Below are positions 1-8,183 of a stretch of 40,853 bases of DNA, in pieces. The DNA is from Acidimicrobiales bacterium (GTDB lineage: Bacteria; Actinomycetota; Acidimicrobiia; Acidimicrobiales; MedAcidi-G1). A model generated the notes under the pieces. The model was not told the origin of the DNA. It did no database searches and was given only the letters and a program-made list of their open reading frames with translations. The translations under genes and the position numbers were made by a program. Where the stretch lies: NCBI GenBank assembly GCA_028823445.1, contig JAPKBH010000016.1, forward strand, positions 1 through 40,853, written 5' to 3'. Each line of letters opens with the position of its first letter. Positions within the stretch are counted from its first letter, which is position 1.

Positions 1-909
1 GATTTTTCTACCGTGGAGTTCCCCAACCCCGAAGTACCCGGCACCTTAGATTTAGCTTTAGCTTTAGCCGAACAAGAACACGCCGACTTGTTGTTGGCTA
101 ACGACCCCGATGCTGATCGTTTGATTGCTGGGGTGCCCCAAGATTCTAGGTGGCGAGTGTTTACTGGTAACGAAATTGGGGCCTTGCTGGCTGACCACGT
201 GTTAAGCAAAGGCCAAGGAGCAGATCGTTTGGTGGCAACCACCGTGGTGTCGTCTCGACTGCTGGCCGCTATCGCCACCCACCATGGGGTGCACTACGCC
301 GAAACCTTGACTGGGTTCAAATGGATCGTGCGCCCCGGGCTCGCCAACCCCGACCTGCGTTTTGTTTTTGGTTACGAAGAAGCTTTGGGTTTCGCTATCG
401 GCGACCAGGTGCGAGACAAAGACGGGATCACCGCTGCTTTGGTATTTGCCGAAATGGCCAGCCAAGCCGCTGAGCAAGGCCGCACCGTGGTGGACCTTCT
501 GCACGCTTTATGGGAACGTCACGGGGTGCACCGCACCGGCCAAGTAACCCGACGTTTTGCCGGCCCCAACGGCGGCGAAATAATGGCCAACATCCTAGAG
601 ACGGTACGCACGAGGCCACCCCAGGCTTTGGCCGGACGGCCCGTAACCGAGGTGCTGGATTACGCCGCCGGGGTCAACGGTTTGGCCTCCACCAACGCTT
701 TGGCTTTCACCATGGACGGGGCTCGTGTGGTTATTCGCCCCAGTGGCACCGAGCCTCTGTTAAAAATCTACGGAGAAGTAATTGAACCAGCGGCCGCCGG
801 CAAGGCAGAAATGGCCGAAACCAGCGCCGACCAAGCGCTCGCTGACCTTTTGGAGGCGGCCGGTGGATTATTAAGTGGGGAATCTCCGGATAAAAGGCCA
901 GACTGTTAA
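1..909 (+). CDS. Phosphopentomutase-like PGM/PMM family enzyme (5' truncated)
   Basis: This is the C-terminal part of an alpha-D-phosphohexomutase-superfamily enzyme; the reading frame is open to base 1, so the N-terminus with the catalytic phosphoserine lies outside the window. Visible landmarks are the metal-binding loop NDPDADR, the sugar-binding segment GYEEALGFAIGD, and the phosphate-binding loop RPSGTEPLLKIY near the C-terminus. Family members move phosphate between the 1- and 5/6-carbons of sugars. The gene ends two bases before deoC and sits with deoA and cdd, so I infer that it interconverts (deoxy)ribose-1-phosphate and (deoxy)ribose-5-phosphate, doing the job of deoB. Phosphomannomutase or phosphoglucomutase activity is the alternative. 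Family assignment is secure; substrate is inferred from context. Confidence 0.9.
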   Translation, partial: DFSTVEFPNPEVPGTLDLALALAEQEHADLLLANDPDADRLIAGVPQDSRWRVFTGNEIGALLADHVLSKGQGADRLVATTVVSSRLLAAIATHHGVHYAETLTGFKWIVRPGLANPDLRFVFGYEEALGFAIGDQVRDKDGITAALVFAEMASQAAEQGRTVVDLLHALWERHGVHRTGQVTRRFAGPNGGEIMANILETVRTRPPQALAGRPVTEVLDYAAGVNGLASTNALAFTMDGARVVIRPSGTEPLLKIYGEVIEPAAAGKAEMAETSADQALADLLEAAGGLLSGESPDKRPDC

Positions 910-911
910 CC

Positions 912-1820
912 ATGGCGTGCATCACCGATAAACCTCTCTCTTTGGCGACCTCGGTCGACCAGGTGGCTTTAGAAGCCCGAGCAAAGTCTTTAACCACCCG
1001 GTCAATTAAAACGACCAGCAAACGGGCGGCCCTACATCTGAGTATTCGCTGCATGGATTTGACCACTTTGGAAGGGGCCGACACTCCCGGCAAAGTGGCT
1101 TCCTTGTGCCAAAAAGCCACTCGCCCCGACCCAACAAACCTGGACGTACCGCCAGTAGCAGCGGTATGTGTATACCCCGAAATGGTGGATTACGCCGTAG
1201 CAGCCACCGCCGGAACCGGCGTCAAAGTAGCCAGCGTGGCCGGGGCATTTCCCAGCGGCTTGTCTCGACTCAGTATTCGCCTTGACGACATTGCCGATGC
1301 AGTGGCCCGCGGCGCCCACGAAATCGACATCGTGTTAAACCGATCAGCGTTTCTTACCGGCGACTACAACCTGGTTATGGACGAAGTAGCAGCCGCCAAA
1401 GAAGCCTGCGGCGAAGCACACCTCAAGGTGATTTTAGAAACCGGCGAACTCGGCGGCTACGACCAAATTCGTCGAGCCTCCATGCTGTCAATGCATGCGG
1501 GTGCCGACTTTATTAAAACCTCCACCGGAAAAATCCCCAAAGCCTCCACATTGCCGGTAGTGCTCTGCATGGCCGAAGCCATACGCGACCACGCCGATGC
1601 CACCGGGGAAATCATTGGCCTCAAAGCAGCGGGCGGTATTCGCACCGCCAAACAAGCTTGGCATTATTTGGTGGTAATCGGCGAAACCTTAGGAACCGAC
1701 TGGCTCACCCCCGACCTCTTTCGTTTAGGCGCCTCCAGTCTTCTAAACGACGTGCTGCAGCAACTGGGCAAACTTGACACCGGCCGATACTCCGGCCCCG
1801 ACTATGTGACGGTGGATTAA
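912..1820 (+). CDS. deoC: Deoxyribose-phosphate aldolase
   Basis: DeoC cleaves 2-deoxyribose-5-phosphate to glyceraldehyde-3-phosphate and acetaldehyde in the cytoplasm. The 302-residue protein carries the Schiff-base lysine in FIKTSTGK (about Lys202), the proton-relay lysine in GLKAAGGIRT (about Lys238) and the aspartate in EIDIVLN (about Asp139). It is longer than the 250-residue E. coli type and resembles the longer DeoC forms with an N-terminal extension. The ATG lies two bases after the upstream mutase stop and the stop is two bases before the aldehyde dehydrogenase start, so the genes are almost certainly co-transcribed and translationally coupled. The adjacent dehydrogenase would oxidise the acetaldehyde product. 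Confidence 0.95.
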   Translation: MACITDKPLSLATSVDQVALEARAKSLTTRSIKTTSKRAALHLSIRCMDLTTLEGADTPGKVASLCQKATRPDPTNLDVPPVAAVCVYPEMVDYAVAATAGTGVKVASVAGAFPSGLSRLSIRLDDIADAVARGAHEIDIVLNRSAFLTGDYNLVMDEVAAAKEACGEAHLKVILETGELGGYDQIRRASMLSMHAGADFIKTSTGKIPKASTLPVVLCMAEAIRDHADATGEIIGLKAAGGIRTAKQAWHYLVVIGETLGTDWLTPDLFRLGASSLLNDVLQQLGKLDTGRYSGPDYVTVD

Positions 1821-1822
1821 TC

Positions 1823-3289
1823 ATGACCACAGAAAAATTTGACCTCGACTACGCCCCGGCTCTTGAATCAACGGCGGTAGTCAACATTGCCAAACAATAC
1901 GGTTTGTTCGTCAACGGTGAGTTTGTAAAAGCTCGGGGCGACAAAACCTTCGCCACCATTAACCCAGCCACCGAAGCGCACCTGGCCAACGTGGCCGAGG
2001 CCTCAAAAGCAGATGTAAACAAAGCGGTCAAGGCCGCTCGTCACGCTTATGAAACCTATTGGCGTGACATGCCGGGTAAACAGCGAGCCCGCTACCTCTA
2101 CCGGATTGCCCGCCAACTACAAGAACGGGCTCGCGAGTTTGCGGTATTGGAAACCCTCGACGGCGGAAAACCCATCACCGAAAGCCGTGATTTCGACTTG
2201 CCCCAAGCGGCGGCGCATTTTTTTTACCACGCCGGTTGGGCCGACAAACTGGACTACGCCTTTCCTGGGCGCAAGGTCACCTCGCACGGGGTGGTGGGGC
2301 AAATAACCCCCTGGAACTTCCCCATGATGATGGCTGCTTGGAAGTTGGCTCCCGCTTTAGCCACCGGCAACACGGTGGTATTCAAACCTGCCGAAACCAC
2401 TCCGCTGACCGCTTTGCTGCTAGCCGAAGTGCTCCAAGATGTTGACCTGCCGCCCGGGGTAGTCAACATCGTGACCGGGGCCGGCGCCACTGGCCAAGCC
2501 TTAGTAGACCACCCCGATGTAGACAAACTGGCATTTACGGGGTCCACCGGGGTCGGCAAAATGATTCAACGAGCCGCCGCCGCTCGCCGACTGCCGCTTA
2601 CTTTGGAACTGGGTGGAAAAGCAGCCCACATTGTCTTCGACGATGCCGCCATCGACCAAGCAGTAGAAGGCGTCGTAAAAGGCATCTTCTTTAACCAAGG
2701 TCACGTGTGCTGTGCTGGTTCTCGCTTGCTGGTCCAAGAGTCCATCGCCGAAATGTTTATTGAAAAACTCAAACGACGGGTAGACCTGCTGCGGGTCGGT
2801 AATCCATTGGACAAAAATACTGATGTGGGTGCCATTAACTCGGCGGCCCAACTGGGGCGCATCGCCGACCTCGTAAAGGTTGGGGTGAGCGAAGGTGCCG
2901 AGATTTACCAGCCAAAGTGTTCTTTAAACAAAAAAGGCTTCTGGTTTGCTCCAACAATTTTCACCGGAGTGCAACAAAGTCACCGCATCGCTCAAGAAGA
3001 AATTTTTGGCCCCGTGCTATCGGTGCAAACCTTCCGCACCGCTGACGAAGCAGTGCAAAAAGCCAACAACACCCCGTTTGGTTTGTCGGCCGGCGTTTGG
3101 ACCGAAAAAGGTTCCAAAATTCTTTGGATGGCCGACCTCCTCAATGCCGGGGTGGTGTGGGCCAACACCTACAACCAGTTTGACCCGGCCAGCCCCTTTG
3201 GCGGTTACAAAGAAAGCGGCTTCGGTCGAGAAGGTGGCATGCAGGGGCTTTCAGCCTATGTACGCACCGATACCGGAGGTCGATCATGA
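1823..3289 (+). CDS. NAD(P)-dependent aldehyde dehydrogenase (ALDH superfamily)
   Basis: This 488-residue protein is a full-length ALDH. It shows the NPWNF-type motif (TPWNFP, about 162-167), the FTGS coenzyme loop (about 238-241), the general-base glutamate in LELGGK (Glu262) and the catalytic cysteine in NQGHVCCAGSR (Cys296, followed by another Cys). The C-terminal SPFGGYKESGFGREGG is also typical. Its position directly after deoC suggests oxidation of the acetaldehyde released by DeoC to acetate. Its last four bases (ATGA) overlap the start of the next, truncated ALDH gene, so the two products probably form one complex (see the following gene). Confidence 0.93.
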   Translation: MTTEKFDLDYAPALESTAVVNIAKQYGLFVNGEFVKARGDKTFATINPATEAHLANVAEASKADVNKAVKAARHAYETYWRDMPGKQRARYLYRIARQLQERAREFAVLETLDGGKPITESRDFDLPQAAAHFFYHAGWADKLDYAFPGRKVTSHGVVGQITPWNFPMMMAAWKLAPALATGNTVVFKPAETTPLTALLLAEVLQDVDLPPGVVNIVTGAGATGQALVDHPDVDKLAFTGSTGVGKMIQRAAAARRLPLTLELGGKAAHIVFDDAAIDQAVEGVVKGIFFNQGHVCCAGSRLLVQESIAEMFIEKLKRRVDLLRVGNPLDKNTDVGAINSAAQLGRIADLVKVGVSEGAEIYQPKCSLNKKGFWFAPTIFTGVQQSHRIAQEEIFGPVLSVQTFRTADEAVQKANNTPFGLSAGVWTEKGSKILWMADLLNAGVVWANTYNQFDPASPFGGYKESGFGREGGMQGLSAYVRTDTGGRS

Positions 3290-4131
3290 ACGAGCATCTT
3301 CCCGTAGACAAAACATTCAAACTCTTTATTGGTGGGGCGTTTCCTCGCTCAGAGTCCGGCCGCACCTTTGCTGTACGTGACGCTAAAGGCGCACTATTGG
3401 CTAACGCTTCGCAGGCCTCGCGTAAAGACCTGCGAGAAGCAGTGCGGGCCGCTCGGGGAGCTCAAGAATCTTGGGCAGGACGCACCGCCTACAACCGTGG
3501 GCAGATTCTTTACCGGGCCGCCGAAATGATGGAAGCCCGGCGCCCCGAGTTTGTGTCGGTGTTGCGCCAAATAGGGGTGACCCCAAAAGCGGCCAGCAAA
3601 CAAGTAGACCAAGCCATTGACCGCTGGGTTTGGTACGCCGGTTGGGCCGACAAAACTCACCACATATTGGGCACGGTGAACCCGGTAGCGGGCCCGTATT
3701 TCAACTTTACTTTCCCTGAACCCACTGGGGTCGTCGGGGTCATGGCTCCCGATGAACCGGCTTTGTTGGGTTTGGTTTCTCGTTTGGCGGCCGTCATTGT
3801 GAGCGGCAACACCGCCGTAGCAGTGGTTGAAGGCCCGGCCTCGCTGGCGGCTATTACCTTGGCTGAGGTGCTGGCTACTTCAGACTTGCCCGGGGGAGTG
3901 GTGAACCTCTTGACCGGAGACAAAAATGAACTCTTGCCCTGGATGATGGGTCACCTCGACATCAACGCCGTAGACCTCACCGGCGCCCCCAAAGACCTCG
4001 ACCCAACAATTTTGGAAGAAGCGGCCGTGAACGTAAAGCGCACCGTCTGGGGCGACTCGACAGCGGAGAGCCCTTACGCCATAGCTGATTTCTTAGAGAT
4101 GAAAACGGTCTGGCACCCTATAGGCAAGTAA
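3286..4131 (+). CDS. Truncated ALDH-fold protein lacking the catalytic cysteine region
   Basis: This 281-residue protein matches only the N-terminal, coenzyme-binding half of an ALDH: the opening KLFIGGAFPRSESGRTFAV, the central TGVVGVMAP segment in place of the usual PWNFP, and the SDLPGGVVNLLTG turn. It ends before the region that would hold the catalytic cysteine and the oligomerisation strand. It overlaps the full ALDH by ATGA. ALDH16-type proteins fuse a full ALDH domain to a second, shortened, inactive one of about this size, so I infer that this gene and its neighbour are a split ALDH16-like pair. Truncation by mutation is less likely because the protein ends cleanly, with conserved spacing to the convergent deoA gene. 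Confidence 0.85.
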   Translation: MNEHLPVDKTFKLFIGGAFPRSESGRTFAVRDAKGALLANASQASRKDLREAVRAARGAQESWAGRTAYNRGQILYRAAEMMEARRPEFVSVLRQIGVTPKAASKQVDQAIDRWVWYAGWADKTHHILGTVNPVAGPYFNFTFPEPTGVVGVMAPDEPALLGLVSRLAAVIVSGNTAVAVVEGPASLAAITLAEVLATSDLPGGVVNLLTGDKNELLPWMMGHLDINAVDLTGAPKDLDPTILEEAAVNVKRTVWGDSTAESPYAIADFLEMKTVWHPIGK

Positions 4132-5412
4132 CTAGCCTTCTTTTGAGATGCGGTCCACGATGAGGGGCCGGGCCGCCGGGGCGTTTTCGCTGATACTGAT
4201 AGCGCCCTCCAAGGCAGCCAGAGCAGGGGCGAAACGATGGGCGTCGTCGCTGTGAAGTTCCAACAAGGGTTGACCGGCTTCGACTTTGTCGCCGGGTTTG
4301 GCCAGGCACATCACGCCGGCGGTGGGGCTAACGGGGTCTTCTTTGCGGGCCCGGCCGGCCCCCAGGCGCCATGCGGCTACCCCAACGCTGCGGCAATCTA
4401 AACGGCTCAAATAACCCGATTCTTGGGCGACTACTTGCTGCTGATGCTCAGCGACCGGCAAACCAGCGCTCAAGTCGCCTCCTTGGGCAGAAACCATTTG
4501 CTCAAACACTTCTAATGCCGCACCAGAAGACAGCACCTCAGCCGGGTCGGTATCAATGCCCACCAAGGCCAGCATTTCACGAGCCAAAGCTACGGTGATT
4601 TCGATAACGTCGGCTGGGCCGCCACCGGCTAGTACCTCTAGCGACTCGGTTACCTCTAGTGCATTGCCGGCCGCTTGGCCCAGCACGGTTTCCATGTCGG
4701 TCAATAAAGCCACGGTACGCACCCCATGATCTTCGCCGAGGGCCACCATGGCTTCAGCCACTTGGCGGCCTCGTTCTACCTCAGGCAGAAAAGCCCCGGC
4801 ACCCACCTTGACGTCCAGTACCAGAGCGCCGGTACCTTCAGCAATTTTTTTCGACATGATAGAACTGGCGATGAGCGGAATAGAACCCACCGTGCCCGTG
4901 ACGTCGCGCAAAGCGTAAAGGCGCCGGTCAACCGGGTTGAGGTCGCTGGTGGCCCCGGCAATGATGCCGCCGACTTCACGCAGTTGGGTGACCATTTCTT
5001 CAAGAGAAAGCGAAGCTCGCCAACCGCTAATGGCTTCCATTTTGTCGAGCGTGCCCCCGGTGTGGCCTAAGCCTCGGCCAGATAACTGGGGTACGGCGGC
5101 CCCACAAGCGGCCACCAGAGGAACCAAGATTAACGAAACTTTGTCGCCCACCCCGCCGGTGGAGTGCTTGTCTACGGTGGGTCGCCCGAGGTCACCGAGT
5201 TGCAAAGAAGCCCCTGAGTTGATCATGGCCCGAGTCCACACGCTGAGCTCGTCGGGTTCCATGCCTTGAAAATAAATAGCCATAGCCAAAGCAGCCGCTT
5301 GTTCGTCGGCAATGGTTTCGCCTTGGGCGTAATTGCTAATGAACCATTCAATTTGCTGGTCGCTTAAACGATGCCCGTCCCGTTTAGCAATAATAATGTC
5401 GACTACGTCCAT
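4132..5412 (-). CDS. deoA: Thymidine/pyrimidine-nucleoside phosphorylase
   Basis: DeoA phosphorolyses thymidine or deoxyuridine to the free base and 2-deoxyribose-1-phosphate. The 426-residue protein has the family signature around the phosphate site (DKHSTGGVGDK, about 81-91) and the following SGRGLGHTGGTLDK. The C-terminal barrel-sandwich domain is present (GDKVEAGQPLLELHSDD). The stop codon immediately abuts the stop of the convergent ALDH gene with no intervening base. It lies nine bases downstream of cdd on the same strand, making a cdd-deoA operon that feeds the forward mutase-deoC-ALDH operon. The gene could equally be a broad pyrimidine-nucleoside phosphorylase (pdp), since the families are close. 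Confidence 0.93.
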   Translation of the reverse strand: MDVVDIIIAKRDGHRLSDQQIEWFISNYAQGETIADEQAAALAMAIYFQGMEPDELSVWTRAMINSGASLQLGDLGRPTVDKHSTGGVGDKVSLILVPLVAACGAAVPQLSGRGLGHTGGTLDKMEAISGWRASLSLEEMVTQLREVGGIIAGATSDLNPVDRRLYALRDVTGTVGSIPLIASSIMSKKIAEGTGALVLDVKVGAGAFLPEVERGRQVAEAMVALGEDHGVRTVALLTDMETVLGQAAGNALEVTESLEVLAGGGPADVIEITVALAREMLALVGIDTDPAEVLSSGAALEVFEQMVSAQGGDLSAGLPVAEHQQQVVAQESGYLSRLDCRSVGVAAWRLGAGRARKEDPVSPTAGVMCLAKPGDKVEAGQPLLELHSDDAHRFAPALAALEGAISISENAPAARPLIVDRISKEG

Positions 5413-5421
5413 GATTTCCGC

Positions 5422-5826
5422 CTACGAGTTGTCTGAGGTGTTGAGGTCTTCTGGAATGAAGGGGTCGGCCAAGAGTTCCAAAATATTTTTGGGCCCGCCC
5501 GGGCCATCTACCATGAGGTCTGAGCCGCCTGCCTCAATGAGCACCTGGCGGCATCGGCCACAGGGGGCCAGTGGCTGGCCAGCGGGGTTGGTGGCTACCA
5601 CGGCGATGAGTTTTCCTCCACCGCTGCGGTGCAGGTCAGAGACAAGACCACATTCGGCGCACAGGGTTAACCCGTAAGAAGCATTTTCTACATTGCACCC
5701 GGTAACAACTCGACCGTCATCGGTGAGGCCAGCGGCCCCCACAGCAAATTTAGAATAAGGGGCGTAAGCCTGTCGAGCAGCTTGGGCCGCTTCGGACCGC
5801 AAAGCAGTCCAGTCAATGTTGGTCAT
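5422..5826 (-). CDS. cdd: Cytidine/deoxycytidine deaminase
   Basis: Cdd converts (deoxy)cytidine to (deoxy)uridine, supplying substrate for DeoA. The small, homotetramer-type protein shows the zinc ligands in LCAECGL and PCGRCRQ and the substrate segment NVENASYG. I place the start at the ATG that gives MTNIDWTALR, which is about 134 residues and fits the family. An in-frame ATG pair further out (5862) would add 12 residues (MMLPLYKEWIPP) that do not look like family sequence. Neither start has a clear Shine-Dalgarno sequence: the bases before the chosen ATG are CCTCCT. The start is therefore uncertain. It is the first gene of a cdd-deoA operon. Confidence 0.9.
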   Translation of the reverse strand: MTNIDWTALRSEAAQAARQAYAPYSKFAVGAAGLTDDGRVVTGCNVENASYGLTLCAECGLVSDLHRSGGGKLIAVVATNPAGQPLAPCGRCRQVLIEAGGSDLMVDGPGGPKNILELLADPFIPEDLNTSDNS

Positions 5827-5965
5827 AGGAGGAATCCATTCTTTATAAAGAGGGAGCATCATCCTAAGGGCAGCGAGGCACCAGTGACACCTCTGATTTT
5901 AGGAACAGGCTTCCGTATGGAGGTCAGCAGAGAACTGGGACAAAAACTCTCGGCTGGGCCTTAGG

Positions 5966-6841
5966 TCAAGCCCATGCTGACACCGCCAACTCGGCAAGGG
6001 GAAAAATGTCGGAGCCGGTGTCGGCGTCGGTTGTTTGCTTAAGAAGGTCTTGGCTAAGTGGAGTAAACGCTTGGGCGGCGGCAAAAGATTGTTGGGCGGC
6101 CGTGGGGTCGCTGGGCGTACAAAAAGCATGCACCCCGGGTATCGACAAGGCAAAGTTCACACTGTTTTGTATGCCTTCGGGGGTGCGATGCGGCTCGTAC
6201 CAACTCAAGGCGTCGGGCTTACGGTCACCCCAAGGGCGCCAAGCGGAGGCTTTAATAATCATGACCCCCACGTCTCGTTGGGCGCAGGTCTCAAGAAGCG
6301 CTTCGGCGTCGGCCTGGTATGTGGGGTTGGCCCACAGGTGAGCATTGAGCGGGAACATCACCGTGTCGAGGTCGTAGCGCTCTACAGCAATGCGATGCGC
6401 CTTGGGTGCCCCCAGATCGTGGCCGGTGATGCCCACGAAACGGGTGAGCCCTTGGTCGCGGGCTTCAAGAATCACCTGAAACGCTTCGTCTCTGCGGTCG
6501 AGTTCTTCCAGCGAGGTCACCCCATGGGCTTGGTAAAGGTCAAGATGGTCGAGCTGTAAGCGGTTCAGGGTTTTTTCTAAACGAGAAAGCGCCCAATCTC
6601 GCTCCGTTTCGGCGGTTTTAGCCGCCACGAAAAGTTGATCTCTCACCGCCGGCAAATGCGGCCCGATAGCCCGTTCGGCATTGCGATAGCCCGGAGCAAT
6701 ATCTAAATGGTTGAGGCCACAGGCCAGGGCTTCTTGAAACAGCGGCTCCGCAGTCTCGGGGGTATCCAAAGCAAAAGCCGCCCCACCCAGCACCGCCAAA
6801 CTGCTGTGGTGGCCGGTGCGCCCTAACCGTCGAGTCTGCAT
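5966..6841 (-). CDS. Aldo/keto reductase
   Basis: This 291-residue protein belongs to the AKR superfamily of NADPH-dependent carbonyl reductases with a TIM-barrel fold. The catalytic tetrad can be read: Asp and Tyr in LDIAPGYRNAE, Lys in VAAKTAE, and His in LYQAHGV. The start giving MQTRRLGRTG is chosen because AKRs begin this way and because a purine-rich AAGGTAAGG precedes it; the open frame runs further upstream only as an antisense shadow of the next gene. The C-terminal NADP-binding part contains SIPGVHAFCTPSDP. It belongs to the group that resembles YhdN/Tas-like reductases. Substrate is unknown. It is divergent from the LysM lipoprotein gene. Confidence 0.9.
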   Translation of the reverse strand: MQTRRLGRTGHHSSLAVLGGAAFALDTPETAEPLFQEALACGLNHLDIAPGYRNAERAIGPHLPAVRDQLFVAAKTAETERDWALSRLEKTLNRLQLDHLDLYQAHGVTSLEELDRRDEAFQVILEARDQGLTRFVGITGHDLGAPKAHRIAVERYDLDTVMFPLNAHLWANPTYQADAEALLETCAQRDVGVMIIKASAWRPWGDRKPDALSWYEPHRTPEGIQNSVNFALSIPGVHAFCTPSDPTAAQQSFAAAQAFTPLSQDLLKQTTDADTGSDIFPLAELAVSAWA

Positions 6842-6986
6842 GCCTAACCTTACCTTTTGATGTTTGTTTGGATGAGGCTTTGTCGGGTTTTGTTTTTCCG
6901 GGTGGCGAGGTGACTGATGAGCAGTGGGAGGACATTTTTGCAATATTGACAAGGTTGTGCCTTCGACCTGTGGCAATATTGGTGCT

Positions 6987-8123
6987 GTGAAACGCTCTTT
7001 GTCCCTATTTTTTGTTTTTGGTTTACTCGCAGCCTCTTGCAGCAGTGAAGGAACCCCTGCTCCGCCCACCACTACGGTGGGGGATCTCTTTGCCGACTCG
7101 CAAGCTTCGCCCACCGTGCCGCCGCTTGAAGTGCCTGGTTGGGAAAAAATTGAGCTTTCCGAAGCACGAGAAGCAGCAGAAACTTGTGTAGCGAGTGCTC
7201 GTCCGCCCGAAATCGTACTTCCCGACGAAGGCCCTGAAACAGTCATGGTAGAAGCCGGCGATTCGCTTGGGAAAATCGCTGAACGTTTCGACAGCACCGT
7301 CGACGCATTCATGCGCGCCAACGCCTTAAGTGACCCCAACAAACTTCGGGTCGGGCAAATGCTACTTATCCCACGAGAACGCCCAGACGAAGTAGAAGGC
7401 CAAGTGGGCCCCGCTATCACCATGGAAGAAGTCACCTGTGTTATCAGCGCCAGCGTGGAGGCCTACGGCCCCACCGGGGAACCCACCGGCACCACAGGAA
7501 AAATTGAAATTGCTATCACCTGGCCTCGCATCGAAGGCCCCCGAGAAGCCCCCAAGGTAAATGGGCGACTGCTGGGCCTAACCCAAGGGGCAGTGAACGA
7601 GTTTCTTGACGACGCCATTAGTGCCGTCGAAGACAACGGTTACGCCTGTCGAGAAGGAGTAACCGGCCGATGCGTCTGGCTTGAACACGAATACGAAATC
7701 CTGCTCTCCAACGACGAATTGCTCAGCATGCGCAACACGGTCAGTCAGTTGGTGTCCGGAGCAGCAGGAGAATCAGCGTCCATCCGTACTGAAACCTTCG
7801 ACCTGTTTACCGGCGATCTGCTAAGCATCGTTGACCTGTTTGACCCCGAAACCGACTGGGTGGAAGCAGTATCGGCCGAAGCCATCACCCGGCTTGAGTC
7901 CGAGCCTTGGGTTGACGAACGTCGCTTCACTGGTGCCTCGCCAGACACCATCAACTTCACCCTCTACAACCTCACCCAAGGCGGCTTGGTGCTTTCCTTC
8001 GCCCCCTACTCAGTCGGCGGGTCGGGGTCAAACACGGTATCTATCACCATCCCCTACAGGTCACTCGAGGACTACTGGGTGCCCAACGGTTTAGTGGCCG
8101 ACCTGCTGGCAGCTATTGAGTAG
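6987..8123 (+). CDS. LysM-domain lipoprotein with DUF3298/RsiV-like C-terminal domain
   Basis: The 378-residue protein begins at GTG with a positively charged, hydrophobic signal (MKRSLSLFFVFGLLAASC) whose LAASC is an imperfect lipobox, so it is probably a secreted lipoprotein. A LysM peptidoglycan-binding domain follows (about residues 80-125: VEAGDSLGKIAERF, LRVGQMLLIP). The C-terminal half (LFTGDLLSIVDLF, then GLVLSFAPYSVGG and VSITIPYRSLEDYW) has the pattern of DUF3298, the domain found in the anti-sigma factor RsiV and in PdaC. A wall-associated sensing or cell-wall role is inferred. The start at GTG is chosen because the 21 upstream codons do not look like a signal peptide. The stop is two bases before an ATG of the next locus. 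Confidence 0.82.
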   Translation: MKRSLSLFFVFGLLAASCSSEGTPAPPTTTVGDLFADSQASPTVPPLEVPGWEKIELSEAREAAETCVASARPPEIVLPDEGPETVMVEAGDSLGKIAERFDSTVDAFMRANALSDPNKLRVGQMLLIPRERPDEVEGQVGPAITMEEVTCVISASVEAYGPTGEPTGTTGKIEIAITWPRIEGPREAPKVNGRLLGLTQGAVNEFLDDAISAVEDNGYACREGVTGRCVWLEHEYEILLSNDELLSMRNTVSQLVSGAAGESASIRTETFDLFTGDLLSIVDLFDPETDWVEAVSAEAITRLESEPWVDERRFTGASPDTINFTLYNLTQGGLVLSFAPYSVGGSGSNTVSITIPYRSLEDYWVPNGLVADLLAAIE

Positions 8124-8183
8124 GCATGGTTTTTCCATCAAAGTCAGCAACAAGCCGCAGCCAATTAGCGAAAGCTCTTAAAG

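Noticed and set aside
6924-6986. Extension of the LysM lipoprotein to an upstream start, and TTGACA at 6946 as its -35
   Set aside because: The extra residues precede an otherwise complete signal peptide, and no -10 lies at proper spacing from TTGACA.
6842-7435. N-terminal extension of the aldo/keto reductase
   Set aside because: It runs antisense through the LysM gene and has no family similarity.
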